A DNA stretch of 64,000 nt from Paenibacillus rhizophilus (GCF_003854965.1 NZ_RQPI01000001.1:310001-374000), one strand, 5' to 3'; numbered from the stretch's first letter, positions 8,685-18,719 are shown. Numbers and translations are program-made. Notes: a model not told the origin generated them from the letters alone.

Positions 8685-8951
8685 AATACGGAATTTATTA
8701 TCGGTCTTGCGGGTCAGGCGGTATATTTGATGCTTGAGGTCAGCGCGCCTATGCTGATTTTCGGTTTGGTTGTCGGACTGATTATCAGTATTTTTCAGGC
8801 AACGACCCAGATTCAAGAACAGACGCTAGCCTTTGTCCCCAAAATCGTCGCCGTGCTGCTGGCCCTGCTATTGTTCGGTCCCTGGATTGTGACCAAGCTT
8901 GTCGACTTCACATCCCAAATACTGGGTAATCTTTATCTGTATATCGGATGA
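8682..8951 (+). CDS. fliQ: Flagellar export gate protein FliQ, apparent ATC start
   Basis: FliQ is a two-helix subunit of the export gate. From the ATC at 8682 the product is 89 residues, the usual FliQ length, and begins (I/M)NTEFIIGLAGQAVYLMLEV, which aligns with family N-termini. Two hydrophobic helices flank the conserved SIFQATTQIQEQTLAFVPKI segment. Starting at the first conventional codon (TTG 8727) would give 74 residues and remove part of helix 1, with no Shine-Dalgarno site. A sequencing error changing ATG to ATC is the main alternative. It overlaps fliR by 4 bases. Confidence 0.85.
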   Translation: MNTEFIIGLAGQAVYLMLEVSAPMLIFGLVVGLIISIFQATTQIQEQTLAFVPKIVAVLLALLLFGPWIVTKLVDFTSQILGNLYLYIG

Positions 8952-9745
8952 ATACCATGATCGATACCATCTTGAAAGGTTTTCCTGTCTTTTTGCTTAT
9001 TTTTTGTCGAATTACAGCTTTTTTTGTTGTCGTTCCTGTCTTTTCTTCTCGAAGCTTACCTACGACATTCAAAATCGGGATTTCTTTTTTCGTTTCCCTA
9101 ATTGTATTCAGCGCGAGAGGGACAGGCGTCACGGCTCCGGAAGATCTCGGCATTATTCTGCTGATCATCAGGGAATCCCTGATCGGACTGCTGCTAGGCT
9201 ATATGGGCTATCTGATGTTCATGGCGATCCAAACGGCCGGTTCGTTCATCGACATTCAGATCGGCTTCGGGATTGCGAATGTCATCGATCCGATGACGGG
9301 GGCTTCGTCGCCCTTGCTCGGCAACTTTAAGTATATGATCGCGTTGCTGATGTTCCTTGGGATGAACGGCCATCATTATTTGCTCGACGCCATTATCAAC
9401 AGTTACAACTGGGTGCCTTTGGACAATCAGCTTCTGGTGAAAATGATGGACGGAAGTCTGTCGGATTTCTTGGTCCGATCATTCGCGCAGTCGTTTGTGC
9501 TTGCTTTTCAAATGTCCGCTCCATTGGTGACCGCGCTGTTTCTGACGGATATCGGACTTGCTTATTTGGCCAGAACCGCGCCGCAGTATAATGTGTTCGT
9601 CATCGGCGTTCCGCTAAAAATTATTGTCGGCCTGGTGCTGCTGCTTGTGTTAATGCCTACCTTGGCCGCGCTTTTTCAGAGCCTGTTCAACATTATGTTC
9701 GAATCCATGCGCAATTTGCTTACCATGATGGGGAACAGTCCGTAA
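8948..9745 (+). CDS. fliR: Flagellar export gate protein FliR
   Basis: FliR completes the FliP5-Q4-R1 export gate. The 265-residue protein is strongly hydrophobic with about six membrane segments. Family features include the N-terminal LLIFCRITAFFVVVPVFSSR and the LARTAPQYNVFVIGVPLKI motif near residue 215. The ATG overlaps the fliQ stop (ATGA); a second ATG three codons on is possible. flhB follows after 22 bases, preserving the P-Q-R-B order. Confidence 0.96.
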   Translation: MNTMIDTILKGFPVFLLIFCRITAFFVVVPVFSSRSLPTTFKIGISFFVSLIVFSARGTGVTAPEDLGIILLIIRESLIGLLLGYMGYLMFMAIQTAGSFIDIQIGFGIANVIDPMTGASSPLLGNFKYMIALLMFLGMNGHHYLLDAIINSYNWVPLDNQLLVKMMDGSLSDFLVRSFAQSFVLAFQMSAPLVTALFLTDIGLAYLARTAPQYNVFVIGVPLKIIVGLVLLLVLMPTLAALFQSLFNIMFESMRNLLTMMGNSP

Positions 9746-9767
9746 ATGAAGGTAAGGAGGGCCGGAT

Positions 9768-10856
9768 TTGGCCTATCGATATAAACTCGACCTCCAGCTT
9801 TTTGGTGGAGAGAAGACGGAAAAGGCGACACCGAAGAAGCGGCAGGATGCCCGCAGAAAAGGCCAAATTGCCAAAAGCGCCGAGCTTTCGGGCGCGATCG
9901 TCCTGCTGTCCGGGGTGCTGAGTCTGACGATGTTCGGGGGATTTTTGAAGGAACGGGTTATGACGCTGTTTACTGACGTCTTTATCAACCGGCTCACGAT
10001 GGAGGTCACCTCGTCCAATGTGCAGCAGATGATGAACGAATACGGAATGCAGATTCTGATTATGCTTGGACCGCTAATGGGGATTACTTTCATCCTTGCA
10101 TTGGTTTCCAGCGTAGCACAGGTTGGTTTTATGGTAACCGGAGAGGGCGTTACCCCAAAGTTCAGCAAGATTAATCCGCTTAAAGGCCTCAGGAATATTT
10201 TTTCCATGCGGTCGTTTGTCGAAATGTTGAAATCAATCTTTAAGCTGCTGATCATCGCTTATCTGGTATACAGCACATTATGGGGGCAGAAAAAAGATTT
10301 TGCGTCTCTTGCCCTTGTTGGCACGGAAAGCATTTTTCACTTTACAGCCAAGTTGACCATAGTTCTCGGCATCAAAATCGGTGCGGCCCTGCTGATTATG
10401 GCTGTGCTCGATTATATGTACCAGCGTTACGAACATGAGAAGAGTCTTAGAATGTCCAAACAGGAGATCAAGGACGAGTACAAAAAAATGGAAGGCGATC
10501 CGCTGATTAAAGGAAAAATCAGGGAGCGCCAACGCCGGATGGCGATGCAGCGGATGATGCAGGAAGTTCCCAAAGCCGATGTAATCATTACGAACCCGAC
10601 TCATTTCGCGGTCGCTCTGAAATATGACGGTTCCAAAATGGAGGCGCCGCAGATTGTGGCCAAAGGCCAGGATTACGTCGCACTCCGCATCCGTGAGCTT
10701 GCCAAGGAACACGGCGTGATGACGATGGAAAACAAGCCGCTTGCACGGGCGCTGTTTCAAAGGGCGGAGATTGGGGATTCTGTTCCCGCGGATCTGTTCC
10801 AGGCGGTTGCCGAAGTGCTGGCCTATGTATATAAGCTAAAAGGCAGAAAGAGATAG
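9768..10856 (+). CDS. flhB: Flagellar export switch protein FlhB
   Basis: FlhB sets substrate specificity of the export apparatus and cleaves itself to switch from hook to filament export. The 362-residue protein starts MAYRYKLDLQLFGGEKTEKA with TPKKRQDARRKGQIAKS, the family N-terminus. Four membrane helices and a charged cytoplasmic domain follow. The autocleavage motif NPTH is intact at residues 276-279. The start is TTG at 9768, with AAGGAGGG about 7 bases upstream. Confidence 0.96.
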   Translation: MAYRYKLDLQLFGGEKTEKATPKKRQDARRKGQIAKSAELSGAIVLLSGVLSLTMFGGFLKERVMTLFTDVFINRLTMEVTSSNVQQMMNEYGMQILIMLGPLMGITFILALVSSVAQVGFMVTGEGVTPKFSKINPLKGLRNIFSMRSFVEMLKSIFKLLIIAYLVYSTLWGQKKDFASLALVGTESIFHFTAKLTIVLGIKIGAALLIMAVLDYMYQRYEHEKSLRMSKQEIKDEYKKMEGDPLIKGKIRERQRRMAMQRMMQEVPKADVIITNPTHFAVALKYDGSKMEAPQIVAKGQDYVALRIRELAKEHGVMTMENKPLARALFQRAEIGDSVPADLFQAVAEVLAYVYKLKGRKR

Positions 10857-10874
10857 CAGGGGAGGTAGAATGCA

Positions 10875-12908
10875 TTGAAAGCTAAGGATTTAACTGTATT
10901 GATCGGCATTATCGGCATTGTGCTGATGATGATTCTTCCTATTCCCAAGGAGCTTCTCGACTTTCTGCTGGTCGTTAATATTTCGATTGCGCTTACGATT
11001 ATTCTGGTGGCGATGAATACGAAGGAGCCCCTTCAGTTCTCCATCTTTCCGTCGCTGCTGCTCATTACGACCCTGTTTCGCTTGGCGCTGAACATCTCTA
11101 CAACAAAGCTGATATTGTCTGATGGCGAGGCCGGTTCGGTTGTAGCGACGTTCGGCAGCTGGATTGCGCGGGGACAAATCGCCATCGGGTTCATCGTATT
11201 TCTGATTCTCGTCGTTGTGCAGTTTATCGTTATTACGAAGGGTTCGGAGCGCGTCGCCGAGGTGGGCGCGAGATTTACGCTGGACGCGATGCCCGGCAAG
11301 CAGATGAGCATCGACGCCGATTTGAACGCGGGCATGATCAACGAGCAGCAAGCCCGTGAGCGCCGGCAAAATGTTGAGCGTGAAGCGGATTTCTACGGAG
11401 CGATGGACGGGGCGAGCAAATTCGTCAAGGGAGATGCCATCGCCAGCATTATCATTCTGCTGATCAATTTGATCGGCGGCTTCATTATCGGGATTGCCAT
11501 ACATGGCATGCCCTTCCAAGATGCGCTGTCAACTTACTCCGTGCTGACGATCGGGGACGGTCTGGTCAGCCAAATACCTGCTCTGCTCATTTCGACCGCA
11601 GCCGGCCTCATCGTTACCCGGGCTTCTTCGGATGGCAATCTGGCGGAAGATCTGACAGGGCAATTGCTGTCTTATCCGAAACTTTTGTACATCGTTGCTA
11701 TTACGGTCGCCTTTTTGGGTCTTTTTACACCGATTCATGCCATAACCACACTGCCGCTTGCAGGACTTTTGGCCTTTGCCGCCTATCGGATGACGCAGAA
11801 CCTGAGCCGCAAGGCGATCGCCGAAGAGCAGCTTGTCGAAGAAAAGCAGATTGAGGAGGTGCGCAGTCCGGAGAGCGTGATCAGCTTGCTGAGCGTCGAC
11901 CCGATTGAATTCGAGTTCGGCTACGGATTGATTCCGCTGGCGGATACTCAGCAAGGAGGCGATTTGCTCGACCGGATCATTATGATTCGACGGCAGTGCG
12001 CGCTTGAAATGGGACTTGTCGTTCCCGTTATTCGTATTCGCGACAATATTCAACTAAAACCGAATGAATATGTCATAAAAATTAAAGGAAATCAGGTCGG
12101 CGGTGGTGAATTACTACTTAATCACTATTTGGCAATGAGTCCCGGGTATGATGATGAGTCGATTACCGGCATTGAAACGGTTGAACCGTCGTTCGGATTG
12201 CCCGCTTTGTGGATCGATGAATCGGTAAAGGAACGGGCTGAGCTGGCAGGCTATACAGTGGTCGATCCACCGTCCGTTGTTGCTACTCACTTGACCGAGC
12301 TGATCAAGCGTCATGGCTATGAACTGCTCGGGCGGCAGGAAACGAAAATGCTGGTCGACAATATTCGCGAAAATTATCCTGTGCTGGCGGATGAATTGAT
12401 TCCGTCCGTCCTCTCCATCGGGGATTTGCAGAAAGTGCTGGCAAAGCTGCTGCGCGAAAAGATCTCGATCCGGGACTTAGTTACTATTTTTGAAACGCTT
12501 GCCGATTACGGCACTTATACGAAAGATCCCGACGTCCTCACAGAGTATGTAAGGCAGGCTCTGTCGCGGCAAATAACCCAGCAGTTCTCACAATCGGGAG
12601 AAACGCTTAAGGTGATTACGGTGGGACCATCGCTCGAGAAAAAAATCGCCGAAAGCGTCCAGCAATCGGAGCACGGCAGTTACTTGGCGCTTGATCCCGT
12701 GTCAACCCAGACAGTGTATCAGCGTCTCATGGAGCAAATCAACCGCCTTTTGCAATCGGGGCAGCAGCCAATTGTGCTGACTTCGCCTACCATCCGCATG
12801 TATTTGCGACAGGTCATAGAGCGGACGATGCAGGATATTCCGGTGCTGTCTTACAGCGAGCTGGAGCCCAATATTGAAATTCAAAGCGTTGGAGTGGTGA
12901 ATTTATGA
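10875..12908 (+). CDS. flhA: Flagellar export channel protein FlhA
   Basis: FlhA is the large gate component that docks substrate-chaperone complexes and uses the ion gradient. The 677-residue protein has eight predicted membrane helices in the first half, with the FHIPEP signature around residues 115-155 (GARFTLDAMPGKQMSIDADL). The cytoplasmic half starts near residue 310 after a charged linker. The start is TTG at 10875 with GGGAGG upstream. The stop overlaps flhF by 4 bases. Confidence 0.97.
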   Translation: MKAKDLTVLIGIIGIVLMMILPIPKELLDFLLVVNISIALTIILVAMNTKEPLQFSIFPSLLLITTLFRLALNISTTKLILSDGEAGSVVATFGSWIARGQIAIGFIVFLILVVVQFIVITKGSERVAEVGARFTLDAMPGKQMSIDADLNAGMINEQQARERRQNVEREADFYGAMDGASKFVKGDAIASIIILLINLIGGFIIGIAIHGMPFQDALSTYSVLTIGDGLVSQIPALLISTAAGLIVTRASSDGNLAEDLTGQLLSYPKLLYIVAITVAFLGLFTPIHAITTLPLAGLLAFAAYRMTQNLSRKAIAEEQLVEEKQIEEVRSPESVISLLSVDPIEFEFGYGLIPLADTQQGGDLLDRIIMIRRQCALEMGLVVPVIRIRDNIQLKPNEYVIKIKGNQVGGGELLLNHYLAMSPGYDDESITGIETVEPSFGLPALWIDESVKERAELAGYTVVDPPSVVATHLTELIKRHGYELLGRQETKMLVDNIRENYPVLADELIPSVLSIGDLQKVLAKLLREKISIRDLVTIFETLADYGTYTKDPDVLTEYVRQALSRQITQQFSQSGETLKVITVGPSLEKKIAESVQQSEHGSYLALDPVSTQTVYQRLMEQINRLLQSGQQPIVLTSPTIRMYLRQVIERTMQDIPVLSYSELEPNIEIQSVGVVNL

Positions 12909-14272
12909 GAGTGAAGCGTTACGTTGTCGATACGATGCCGGACGCCATGCATTCCATTCGCAGCGAGCTTGGAAGCGACGCCGTTATCCTGAGCACGAAG
13001 GAGATCAGGACCGGCGGATTCATGGGAATGTTCAGAAAAAAGAAGATTGAAGTAGTTGCCGCGGTCGAAAAAGAACAGAAAAAGACGGCTGGCGGCAGCC
13101 GGGATACCTCGTCTTCTGTTCCAAGGGCAGGTGTTCCAAACGCATACCGGCAGGCGTACGCCTCGTCTTCGGTCAATGCCGCCCCAGGCGGTACGGAGCC
13201 ACCCCGAAGCTTTGCCGAGATTGCGGCCGCGTTGCAAGGAGCAGCCGAGAAACAAGGCGCGGTAGCCGTGTTGACGGAGAAGACGGTCCAGGAAACGAAG
13301 CTTGAAGCACCGGTTCATGTCCCACAAGAAGAAGCCGATTCCGACCAGCCTGCGGCGGCTCCGTCCATGGCTTCCGTTAGTCCAGAACGTCCTACTGACG
13401 ACGGCATTCTTAATGAAATTAAAGAAATGAAGCAGTGGATCGAACGGATTGCCCGCCAGTCCGCCGAATCAAGAGAACTGCCGGATCGGCTGAATCAGTT
13501 GCGGGAGCGGCTGATCGAACAGGAAACGGACAGTGCGCTTGTGGAGGAATGGATCGGCGATGTGCTGGATGCCTGGAATAATGCCGGAAGGCAGTGGCCG
13601 CAGGAGAAGTTTGATGAGGCTATCAAAGAACAGGTGGTCAATTTCCTGTCTACCAGAATTGGAGGCGGGGTCGCCCCTGATACAAAGCTCCTGTACGTCG
13701 CCGGTCCGACCGGAGTAGGTAAGACGACCACCTTGGCCAAGCTTGCAGCCGACCAGCTATTCCGGCATGGCCGAAAGGTTGGAATGATTACTTCCGATAC
13801 GTACCGCATCTCGGCGGTGGAGCAGCTTCGCACATATGCATCCATATTGAATGTGCCTCTTGAAGTCATTCAGTCGCCGGGTGATTTGCAGCGGGCATTG
13901 TCCCGGCTGGAGGGCTGCGATCTTGTGTTGATGGACACTGCGGGAAGAAACTTCCGCAACGAGCTGCTCGTTGCCGAATTGCAGAGTCTGCTGGCGCCGA
14001 CATTGAAGAGTGAGACGTATCTGGTCCTCAGTCTGACCTCGAAGAGCAGGGATATGAAGCTTATTACTGAGCATTTCAGCAAATACCGGCTGGATAAGAT
14101 CATCGTCACCAAGCTGGACGAAACGGGAAGCTTTGGGCCCATGTTCAATTTGCTGAACGATTACCCGCTTTCGCTTTCTTATATGACCAACGGCCAGAAC
14201 GTTCCTGACGATTTGCTTGTGCCGTCTGAAGAGCTGCTGTGTGATTTACTGTTAGGAACGGGTGAGCAATGA
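12905..14272 (+). CDS. flhF: Flagellar SRP-family GTPase FlhF
   Basis: FlhF is an SRP-type GTPase that controls flagellar placement and number with FlhG. The 455-residue protein has a basic N-terminal domain starting MRVKRYVVDTMPDAM, a variable Ala/Pro/Glu-rich linker (about 60-165), and the NG domain. The P-loop GPTGVGKTTT is near residue 266, DTYRISAVEQLR follows, DTAGRNFRN is near 342 and TKLDETGSFG near 400. It overlaps flhA and flhG by 4 bases each. Confidence 0.95.
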   Translation: MRVKRYVVDTMPDAMHSIRSELGSDAVILSTKEIRTGGFMGMFRKKKIEVVAAVEKEQKKTAGGSRDTSSSVPRAGVPNAYRQAYASSSVNAAPGGTEPPRSFAEIAAALQGAAEKQGAVAVLTEKTVQETKLEAPVHVPQEEADSDQPAAAPSMASVSPERPTDDGILNEIKEMKQWIERIARQSAESRELPDRLNQLRERLIEQETDSALVEEWIGDVLDAWNNAGRQWPQEKFDEAIKEQVVNFLSTRIGGGVAPDTKLLYVAGPTGVGKTTTLAKLAADQLFRHGRKVGMITSDTYRISAVEQLRTYASILNVPLEVIQSPGDLQRALSRLEGCDLVLMDTAGRNFRNELLVAELQSLLAPTLKSETYLVLSLTSKSRDMKLITEHFSKYRLDKIIVTKLDETGSFGPMFNLLNDYPLSLSYMTNGQNVPDDLLVPSEELLCDLLLGTGEQ

Positions 14273-15150
14273 TGGACCAAGCGCAATCGTTAAGACAGCT
14301 TGTCGCCGGACAGAACCGAATGCTTGACGAAGGTGGAGAACATTCGGCGCGAATTATCACCGTTTGCAGCGGAAAGGGCGGAGTAGGCAAGTCGAATTTC
14401 ACTCTCAACTTCGCGCTCGCACTCAAGAGTCTAGGGAAAAAAGTGCTTCTGTTCGACGCCGACATCGGTATGGCGAATCTGGATGTACTGATGGGCGTTA
14501 CCCCGACGTACAATCTTTATCATTTGTTGGGCAGAGAAGCCGGTATCGAGCAGATTATTCAAATCGGCCCTAACCGTCTCCCTTTTATTGCCGGAGGTTC
14601 CGGAATGGAAGAGCTGTTCTCGCTGTCGGAAAGCGATCTGAATTACTTCACTTCCCAGATTGCCGCAATTGCCGATGATATGGACTATATTCTCTTCGAT
14701 ACCGGTGCCGGTCTGTCCAAGGAAACGATGAAATTCATCGCTTCCGCCGACGATTGCCTTGTTGTCACCACGCCCGAGCCGACAGCTATCACCGATGCCT
14801 ACGCATTGATGAAAGTGGTGCACAAGAGCCATCCGCATGTCGCATTCAAACTGATTGTCAATCAAGCTTTTGACTTCAGGGAAGCAAATGCGACAAGCGA
14901 CAAAATCCGGATGGCCGCCCAGCGTTTCCTGCAGTTGGATATCCCGTTCCTGGGATATATCACCAGCGACACCCATGTGGTTCAAGCCGTAAAGCGCCAG
15001 GTCCCTTTCTCGATGGCTTACCCGAACAGCGCCGCTGCGAAGGATGTACATAGACTGACGCTGCAATATTTGACATCCGACCGGCCTCCTGCCATGGCGG
15101 GACCTCAAGGAATAAAGGGCTTTATCAGTAAGTGGCTTCGCCGAAAATAA
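14269..15150 (+). CDS. flhG: Flagellar number regulator FlhG (MinD-like ATPase)
   Basis: FlhG (YlxH) is a MinD-family ATPase that stimulates FlhF and limits flagellar number and pattern. The 293-residue protein has a deviant Walker A motif, GKGGVGKSN, near residue 35, then LFDADIGMANLDVLMG and the switch FDTGAGLS. A C-terminal basic amphipathic tail (KGFISKWLRRK) could be the membrane-targeting helix. The ATG is doubled (14269 and 14272) and overlaps the flhF stop, so either may initiate. Confidence 0.94.
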   Translation: MMDQAQSLRQLVAGQNRMLDEGGEHSARIITVCSGKGGVGKSNFTLNFALALKSLGKKVLLFDADIGMANLDVLMGVTPTYNLYHLLGREAGIEQIIQIGPNRLPFIAGGSGMEELFSLSESDLNYFTSQIAAIADDMDYILFDTGAGLSKETMKFIASADDCLVVTTPEPTAITDAYALMKVVHKSHPHVAFKLIVNQAFDFREANATSDKIRMAAQRFLQLDIPFLGYITSDTHVVQAVKRQVPFSMAYPNSAAAKDVHRLTLQYLTSDRPPAMAGPQGIKGFISKWLRRK

Positions 15151-15188
15151 GAAATGTTCTGAATTCGAGGGACAAAGGTGGAAATGAC

Positions 15189-16592
15189 ATGAAGCCATAT
15201 CAAGTTTTGGTTGTGGATGATTCGGCATTTATGCGCAAAATCATTTCCGATTTAATTGAAAAGGATGCAGAGTTCCAAGTAACGGCAACGGCGGTAAACG
15301 GCCGGGAAGCGGTTGACAAGGTAAAGGAGCTGCAGCCTGATCTTGTCACCATGGACGTGGAGATGCCGGAAATGAACGGCTTGGAGGCGTTGAAAAGAAT
15401 AATGCTTGACCATCCTCTTCCCGTCATTATGCTATCCGGCATTAATGAAGAAGGGATGAAAGAGACGATATTGGCATTGGAAGGCGGAGCTTTTGACTTT
15501 ATCCGCAAACCTTCGATTTCCAGCGCCCATGATATCAACAGCGTCGGGGAATCGTTAAGGGAGCAAATGAAGGAAGCCATGCTGGAACGCGAACGCCGGG
15601 AGGCCCGGTCCGCTTCCGCGCTTTTGGCCGCCGAAGCCCCTTCCGTGCCGCCGAAGCCCGAGTCTGTTCCTTCTCAGTCTCCTACCAAGCCGGCGGACAA
15701 GCCCGCCGGAGGCTTTGAGGGAACAACGAACCGATTGCTTCACCGGGAGACGAGAATCTCCCAAGCTCCGGTCACGTCGGATACCGCAAAACCGGTTGAT
15801 ATCAAGAGCTTGAATAAGCCTGCTCGGCAGGGAGACCGATTCAAGGTCATTCCGCCGGAGGCGAATCGGGCCGACGGACCTTTCAAGGCATCCTCGGAGC
15901 CAAAGGCGGAAACCCGAGCACCTGATGCTTCCAGACCTAAGACGGCAGCCGCCGCCGGAGGGGTCCCGGGCACTCCTTCAGTAACCGGCAGAGAACGAAA
16001 ATCGGGCGTGAAAGGTCTGGATAAGCTTGTGGCCGTCGGATGTTCAACGGGCGGCCCCCGTGCGCTGAAGGCTTTTTTGGAGAAGATTCCAGCCGATTTT
16101 CCCGCTCCGATCGTTATTGTTCAGCATATGCCCCCCAATTTCACCAAATCGCTTGCCCAGAGGTTGAATACATTCAGCCCGCTGGATGTCATGGAGGCAG
16201 AGCAAGGAATGATTCTGAGGAAGGGAGCGGCATATATCGCGCCGGGAGGCTATCACATGAAGGTTACGGAGACTGCAAGCGGTCAGTTTGCCATCAGCTT
16301 GACGAAGGAGGAAGCCCGGAACGGACATCGGCCATCGGTGGATACGCTGTTCGAATCCCTGCTGCCGCTCGATTCTCTGGAGCGGCATGCGGTTATCATG
16401 ACCGGGATGGGAAGCGATGGCGCCAAGATGATGAAGTCATTATACGACGCCGGCATCAGGTCGACTTTTGCCGAGAGCGAGGAAACTTGCGTCGTTTACG
16501 GAATGCCGCGTTCTGCGGTTGAACTGCAGTGCGTCAGTTATATTTTACCGTTGCAAGACATTGCTCCAAGGCTGGTTCAGGTCGTTAAATAA
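15189..16592 (+). CDS. cheB: Chemotaxis protein-glutamate methylesterase CheB
   Basis: CheB demethylates and deamidates chemoreceptors when phosphorylated by CheA. The 467-residue protein has a receiver (D10, D11, phosphoacceptor D56) and a long Pro/Ala/Lys-rich linker from about 125 to 270. The methylesterase domain has catalytic Ser286 in GCSTGGPRAL, His313 in VQHMPPNF and Asp410 in GMGSDGA. The ATG at 15189 has AAAGGTGG upstream; the in-frame start at 15132 lies inside flhG. The linker is about 100 residues longer than in E. coli. Confidence 0.95.
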   Translation: MKPYQVLVVDDSAFMRKIISDLIEKDAEFQVTATAVNGREAVDKVKELQPDLVTMDVEMPEMNGLEALKRIMLDHPLPVIMLSGINEEGMKETILALEGGAFDFIRKPSISSAHDINSVGESLREQMKEAMLERERREARSASALLAAEAPSVPPKPESVPSQSPTKPADKPAGGFEGTTNRLLHRETRISQAPVTSDTAKPVDIKSLNKPARQGDRFKVIPPEANRADGPFKASSEPKAETRAPDASRPKTAAAAGGVPGTPSVTGRERKSGVKGLDKLVAVGCSTGGPRALKAFLEKIPADFPAPIVIVQHMPPNFTKSLAQRLNTFSPLDVMEAEQGMILRKGAAYIAPGGYHMKVTETASGQFAISLTKEEARNGHRPSVDTLFESLLPLDSLERHAVIMTGMGSDGAKMMKSLYDAGIRSTFAESEETCVVYGMPRSAVELQCVSYILPLQDIAPRLVQVVK

Positions 16593-16625
16593 CGAAAAGC
16601 GAACGTGAAGGGTAGGTGTCTAGGC

Positions 16626-18692
16626 ATGGACATGAATCAGTATTTATCCATGTTTATTGATGAGTCGAACGATCATCTGCAGTCTTTGAACGAAAATATG
16701 ATGGGGCTGGAGGCAAGTCCGGACGATCTTAGCATCGTACAGGTGATCTTCCGCTCCGCGCATACTTTAAAAGGCATGGCGGCGACAATGGGCTTTGAAG
16801 ATCTGGCTTCTTTGACGCACCAAATGGAGAACGTGCTTGATCTGGTGCGTAACGGTAAGCTGGTTATGCAGGAATTTATTTTTGATACTCTGTTCAAGAG
16901 CCTTGACGCGCTTGAAGCCATGGTTCAGGACATTACCGCCGGTGGCGAAGGCAAGGCGGACGTTACTTCCATCGTAGCCTCCCTTCAGGCTATCGTTCGC
17001 GGCGAAGTGCCTTCCGCAGAAGGAGACACGCCCTCAGCAGCCGCTCCAATAGAAGCGGAAACGCCCGCACTGCTCGATCAATTCCAATTTTCGGTTCTTG
17101 AACAATCGATCCAGGAAGGGAACCAGGTGCTGTTCATTGAAGTTTCGCTCCGCAAGGATTGTCAACTCCGCGCGGTCAGAGCTTATATGGTCTTTGAACT
17201 GCTGGAGCGCTACGGCGAAGTCGTGAAAACCTTCCCGCCGGTTCAGGATATCGAGCAGGAAAAATTCGATTACAGCTTTTCGCTTTACTACATAACCCAG
17301 AAGACGGCCGAAGAAATGCAGGCTCTGATTATGGGTGTCTCCGAGATCGACAAAGTAACGTCGCTTGCGCTTGATGTGGAGTCGCTGAGTCAGCTTGGAC
17401 AGGCGGCGGTCGCCGCCACGGCTGAGGCTCCGGCCTCCGAGCCGAAGCGGCAGGATATTCCGCCTCCGGCTCCCCAAGCGACGCCGGCAACCGCCCCGAA
17501 GGAAGAAGCCAAGAAAGCTCCCGCCAAAAGCGGCAACGCTCCTTCGCGCACAATACGCGTTGACATCGATCGTTTGGATGTGCTGATGAACTTGCTCAGT
17601 GAGCTCTTGATTGACCGTGTGAGGCTGGAGCAGCTCGCTTCGGATATCCAGAGCACCGAGTTGACAGAGACGGTCGAGCATATGAGCCGCGTCAGCGGGG
17701 ACCTGCAGGACATCGTCATGAAGCTGCGCATGGTGCCGGTAGATACGGTGTTCAACCGGTTCCCGCGCATGATTCGCGATTTGGCCAAGTCACTCGACAA
17801 AAAGGTAGATCTTATTATTACAGGCGCCGAAACAGAGCTCGACCGGACTGTCGTCGATGAAATCGGCGATCCGCTCGTCCATCTGCTTCGCAATGCGTTG
17901 GACCATGGGGTCGAATCGGTATCCGACCGGATCGCCGCGGGCAAATCGGAGACAGGCACCATCCATTTGCGGGCATTCCACAGCGGCAATCATGTCTTCA
18001 TTGAAATTCAGGACGACGGCGCCGGCATTTCCCGCGAGAAAGTGCTGAAATCGGCGATAAAGAAAGGAATCGTTACCGCGGAGCAAGCGGCAGCGATGAC
18101 AGACAATGAAGCCCATCAACTGCTGTTCGCGGCGGGTTTCAGCACGGCTGAGGTCATTTCCGATATTTCTGGTAGGGGAGTCGGACTCGATGTCGTCAAA
18201 GCCAAGATCTCATCGCTCGGGGGCAATGTCACCATTTATTCCACTCCCGGAAAAGGAACGAATTTCTCGGTACAGCTTCCGCTCACCCTGTCCATTATCG
18301 CTGCTATGCTGATCCGGCTTGGCTCGGAGAAGTACGCGATTCCGCTTTCTTCCATAGTGGAGACCGGAATTGTGAGTCGTTCGCAGATCCGCAGTGTTCA
18401 CGGCTCTAAGATGGTGGAATTCCGGGGCTCCCATATTCCGGTCGTATCCCTAGGGGCCATCTTCGATGTGGCGGATTACGACGAGAGCGAAGAAGAGGAG
18501 ACGGAGATCGTTGTTATCCGCAAGGGAGACAAGCTCGCTGCTCTCACAGTGCAGGATTTTATCGGCCAGAACGAGATTGTCATCAAAAATTTGGGCAAAT
18601 ACTTGCCGGAAATCCAGGGAATTTCGGGTGGCACAATCCTTGGCGACGGACAAGTGGCGTTAATTATTGATCCCAACGCATTTATCAAATAA
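16626..18692 (+). CDS. cheA: Chemotaxis histidine kinase CheA
   Basis: CheA is the receptor-coupled kinase that phosphorylates CheY and CheB. The 688-residue protein contains an HPt domain with phosphoacceptor His46 in RSAHTLKGMAATMGF and a P2-like regulator-binding domain at about 150-250. An Ala/Pro/Lys linker is followed by the dimerisation helices (IRVDIDRLDVLMNLLSELL). The ATPase domain has the N box HLLRNALDHGVE, then DDGAGIS and GRGVGLDVV, and a C-terminal CheW-like domain closes it. The ATG at 16626 is preferred over the in-frame codon at 16605 because it matches the family N-terminus. Confidence 0.96.
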   Translation: MDMNQYLSMFIDESNDHLQSLNENMMGLEASPDDLSIVQVIFRSAHTLKGMAATMGFEDLASLTHQMENVLDLVRNGKLVMQEFIFDTLFKSLDALEAMVQDITAGGEGKADVTSIVASLQAIVRGEVPSAEGDTPSAAAPIEAETPALLDQFQFSVLEQSIQEGNQVLFIEVSLRKDCQLRAVRAYMVFELLERYGEVVKTFPPVQDIEQEKFDYSFSLYYITQKTAEEMQALIMGVSEIDKVTSLALDVESLSQLGQAAVAATAEAPASEPKRQDIPPPAPQATPATAPKEEAKKAPAKSGNAPSRTIRVDIDRLDVLMNLLSELLIDRVRLEQLASDIQSTELTETVEHMSRVSGDLQDIVMKLRMVPVDTVFNRFPRMIRDLAKSLDKKVDLIITGAETELDRTVVDEIGDPLVHLLRNALDHGVESVSDRIAAGKSETGTIHLRAFHSGNHVFIEIQDDGAGISREKVLKSAIKKGIVTAEQAAAMTDNEAHQLLFAAGFSTAEVISDISGRGVGLDVVKAKISSLGGNVTIYSTPGKGTNFSVQLPLTLSIIAAMLIRLGSEKYAIPLSSIVETGIVSRSQIRSVHGSKMVEFRGSHIPVVSLGAIFDVADYDESEEEETEIVVIRKGDKLAALTVQDFIGQNEIVIKNLGKYLPEIQGISGGTILGDGQVALIIDPNAFIK

Positions 18693-18719
18693 GAGAAACC
18701 ATACAGGGAGGTTTAATCC

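Noticed and set aside
8727..8951. fliQ starting at TTG 8727 (74 residues)
   Set aside because: It lacks a ribosome binding site and drops conserved N-terminal residues; the ATC at 8682 has a perfect site and gives the family length.
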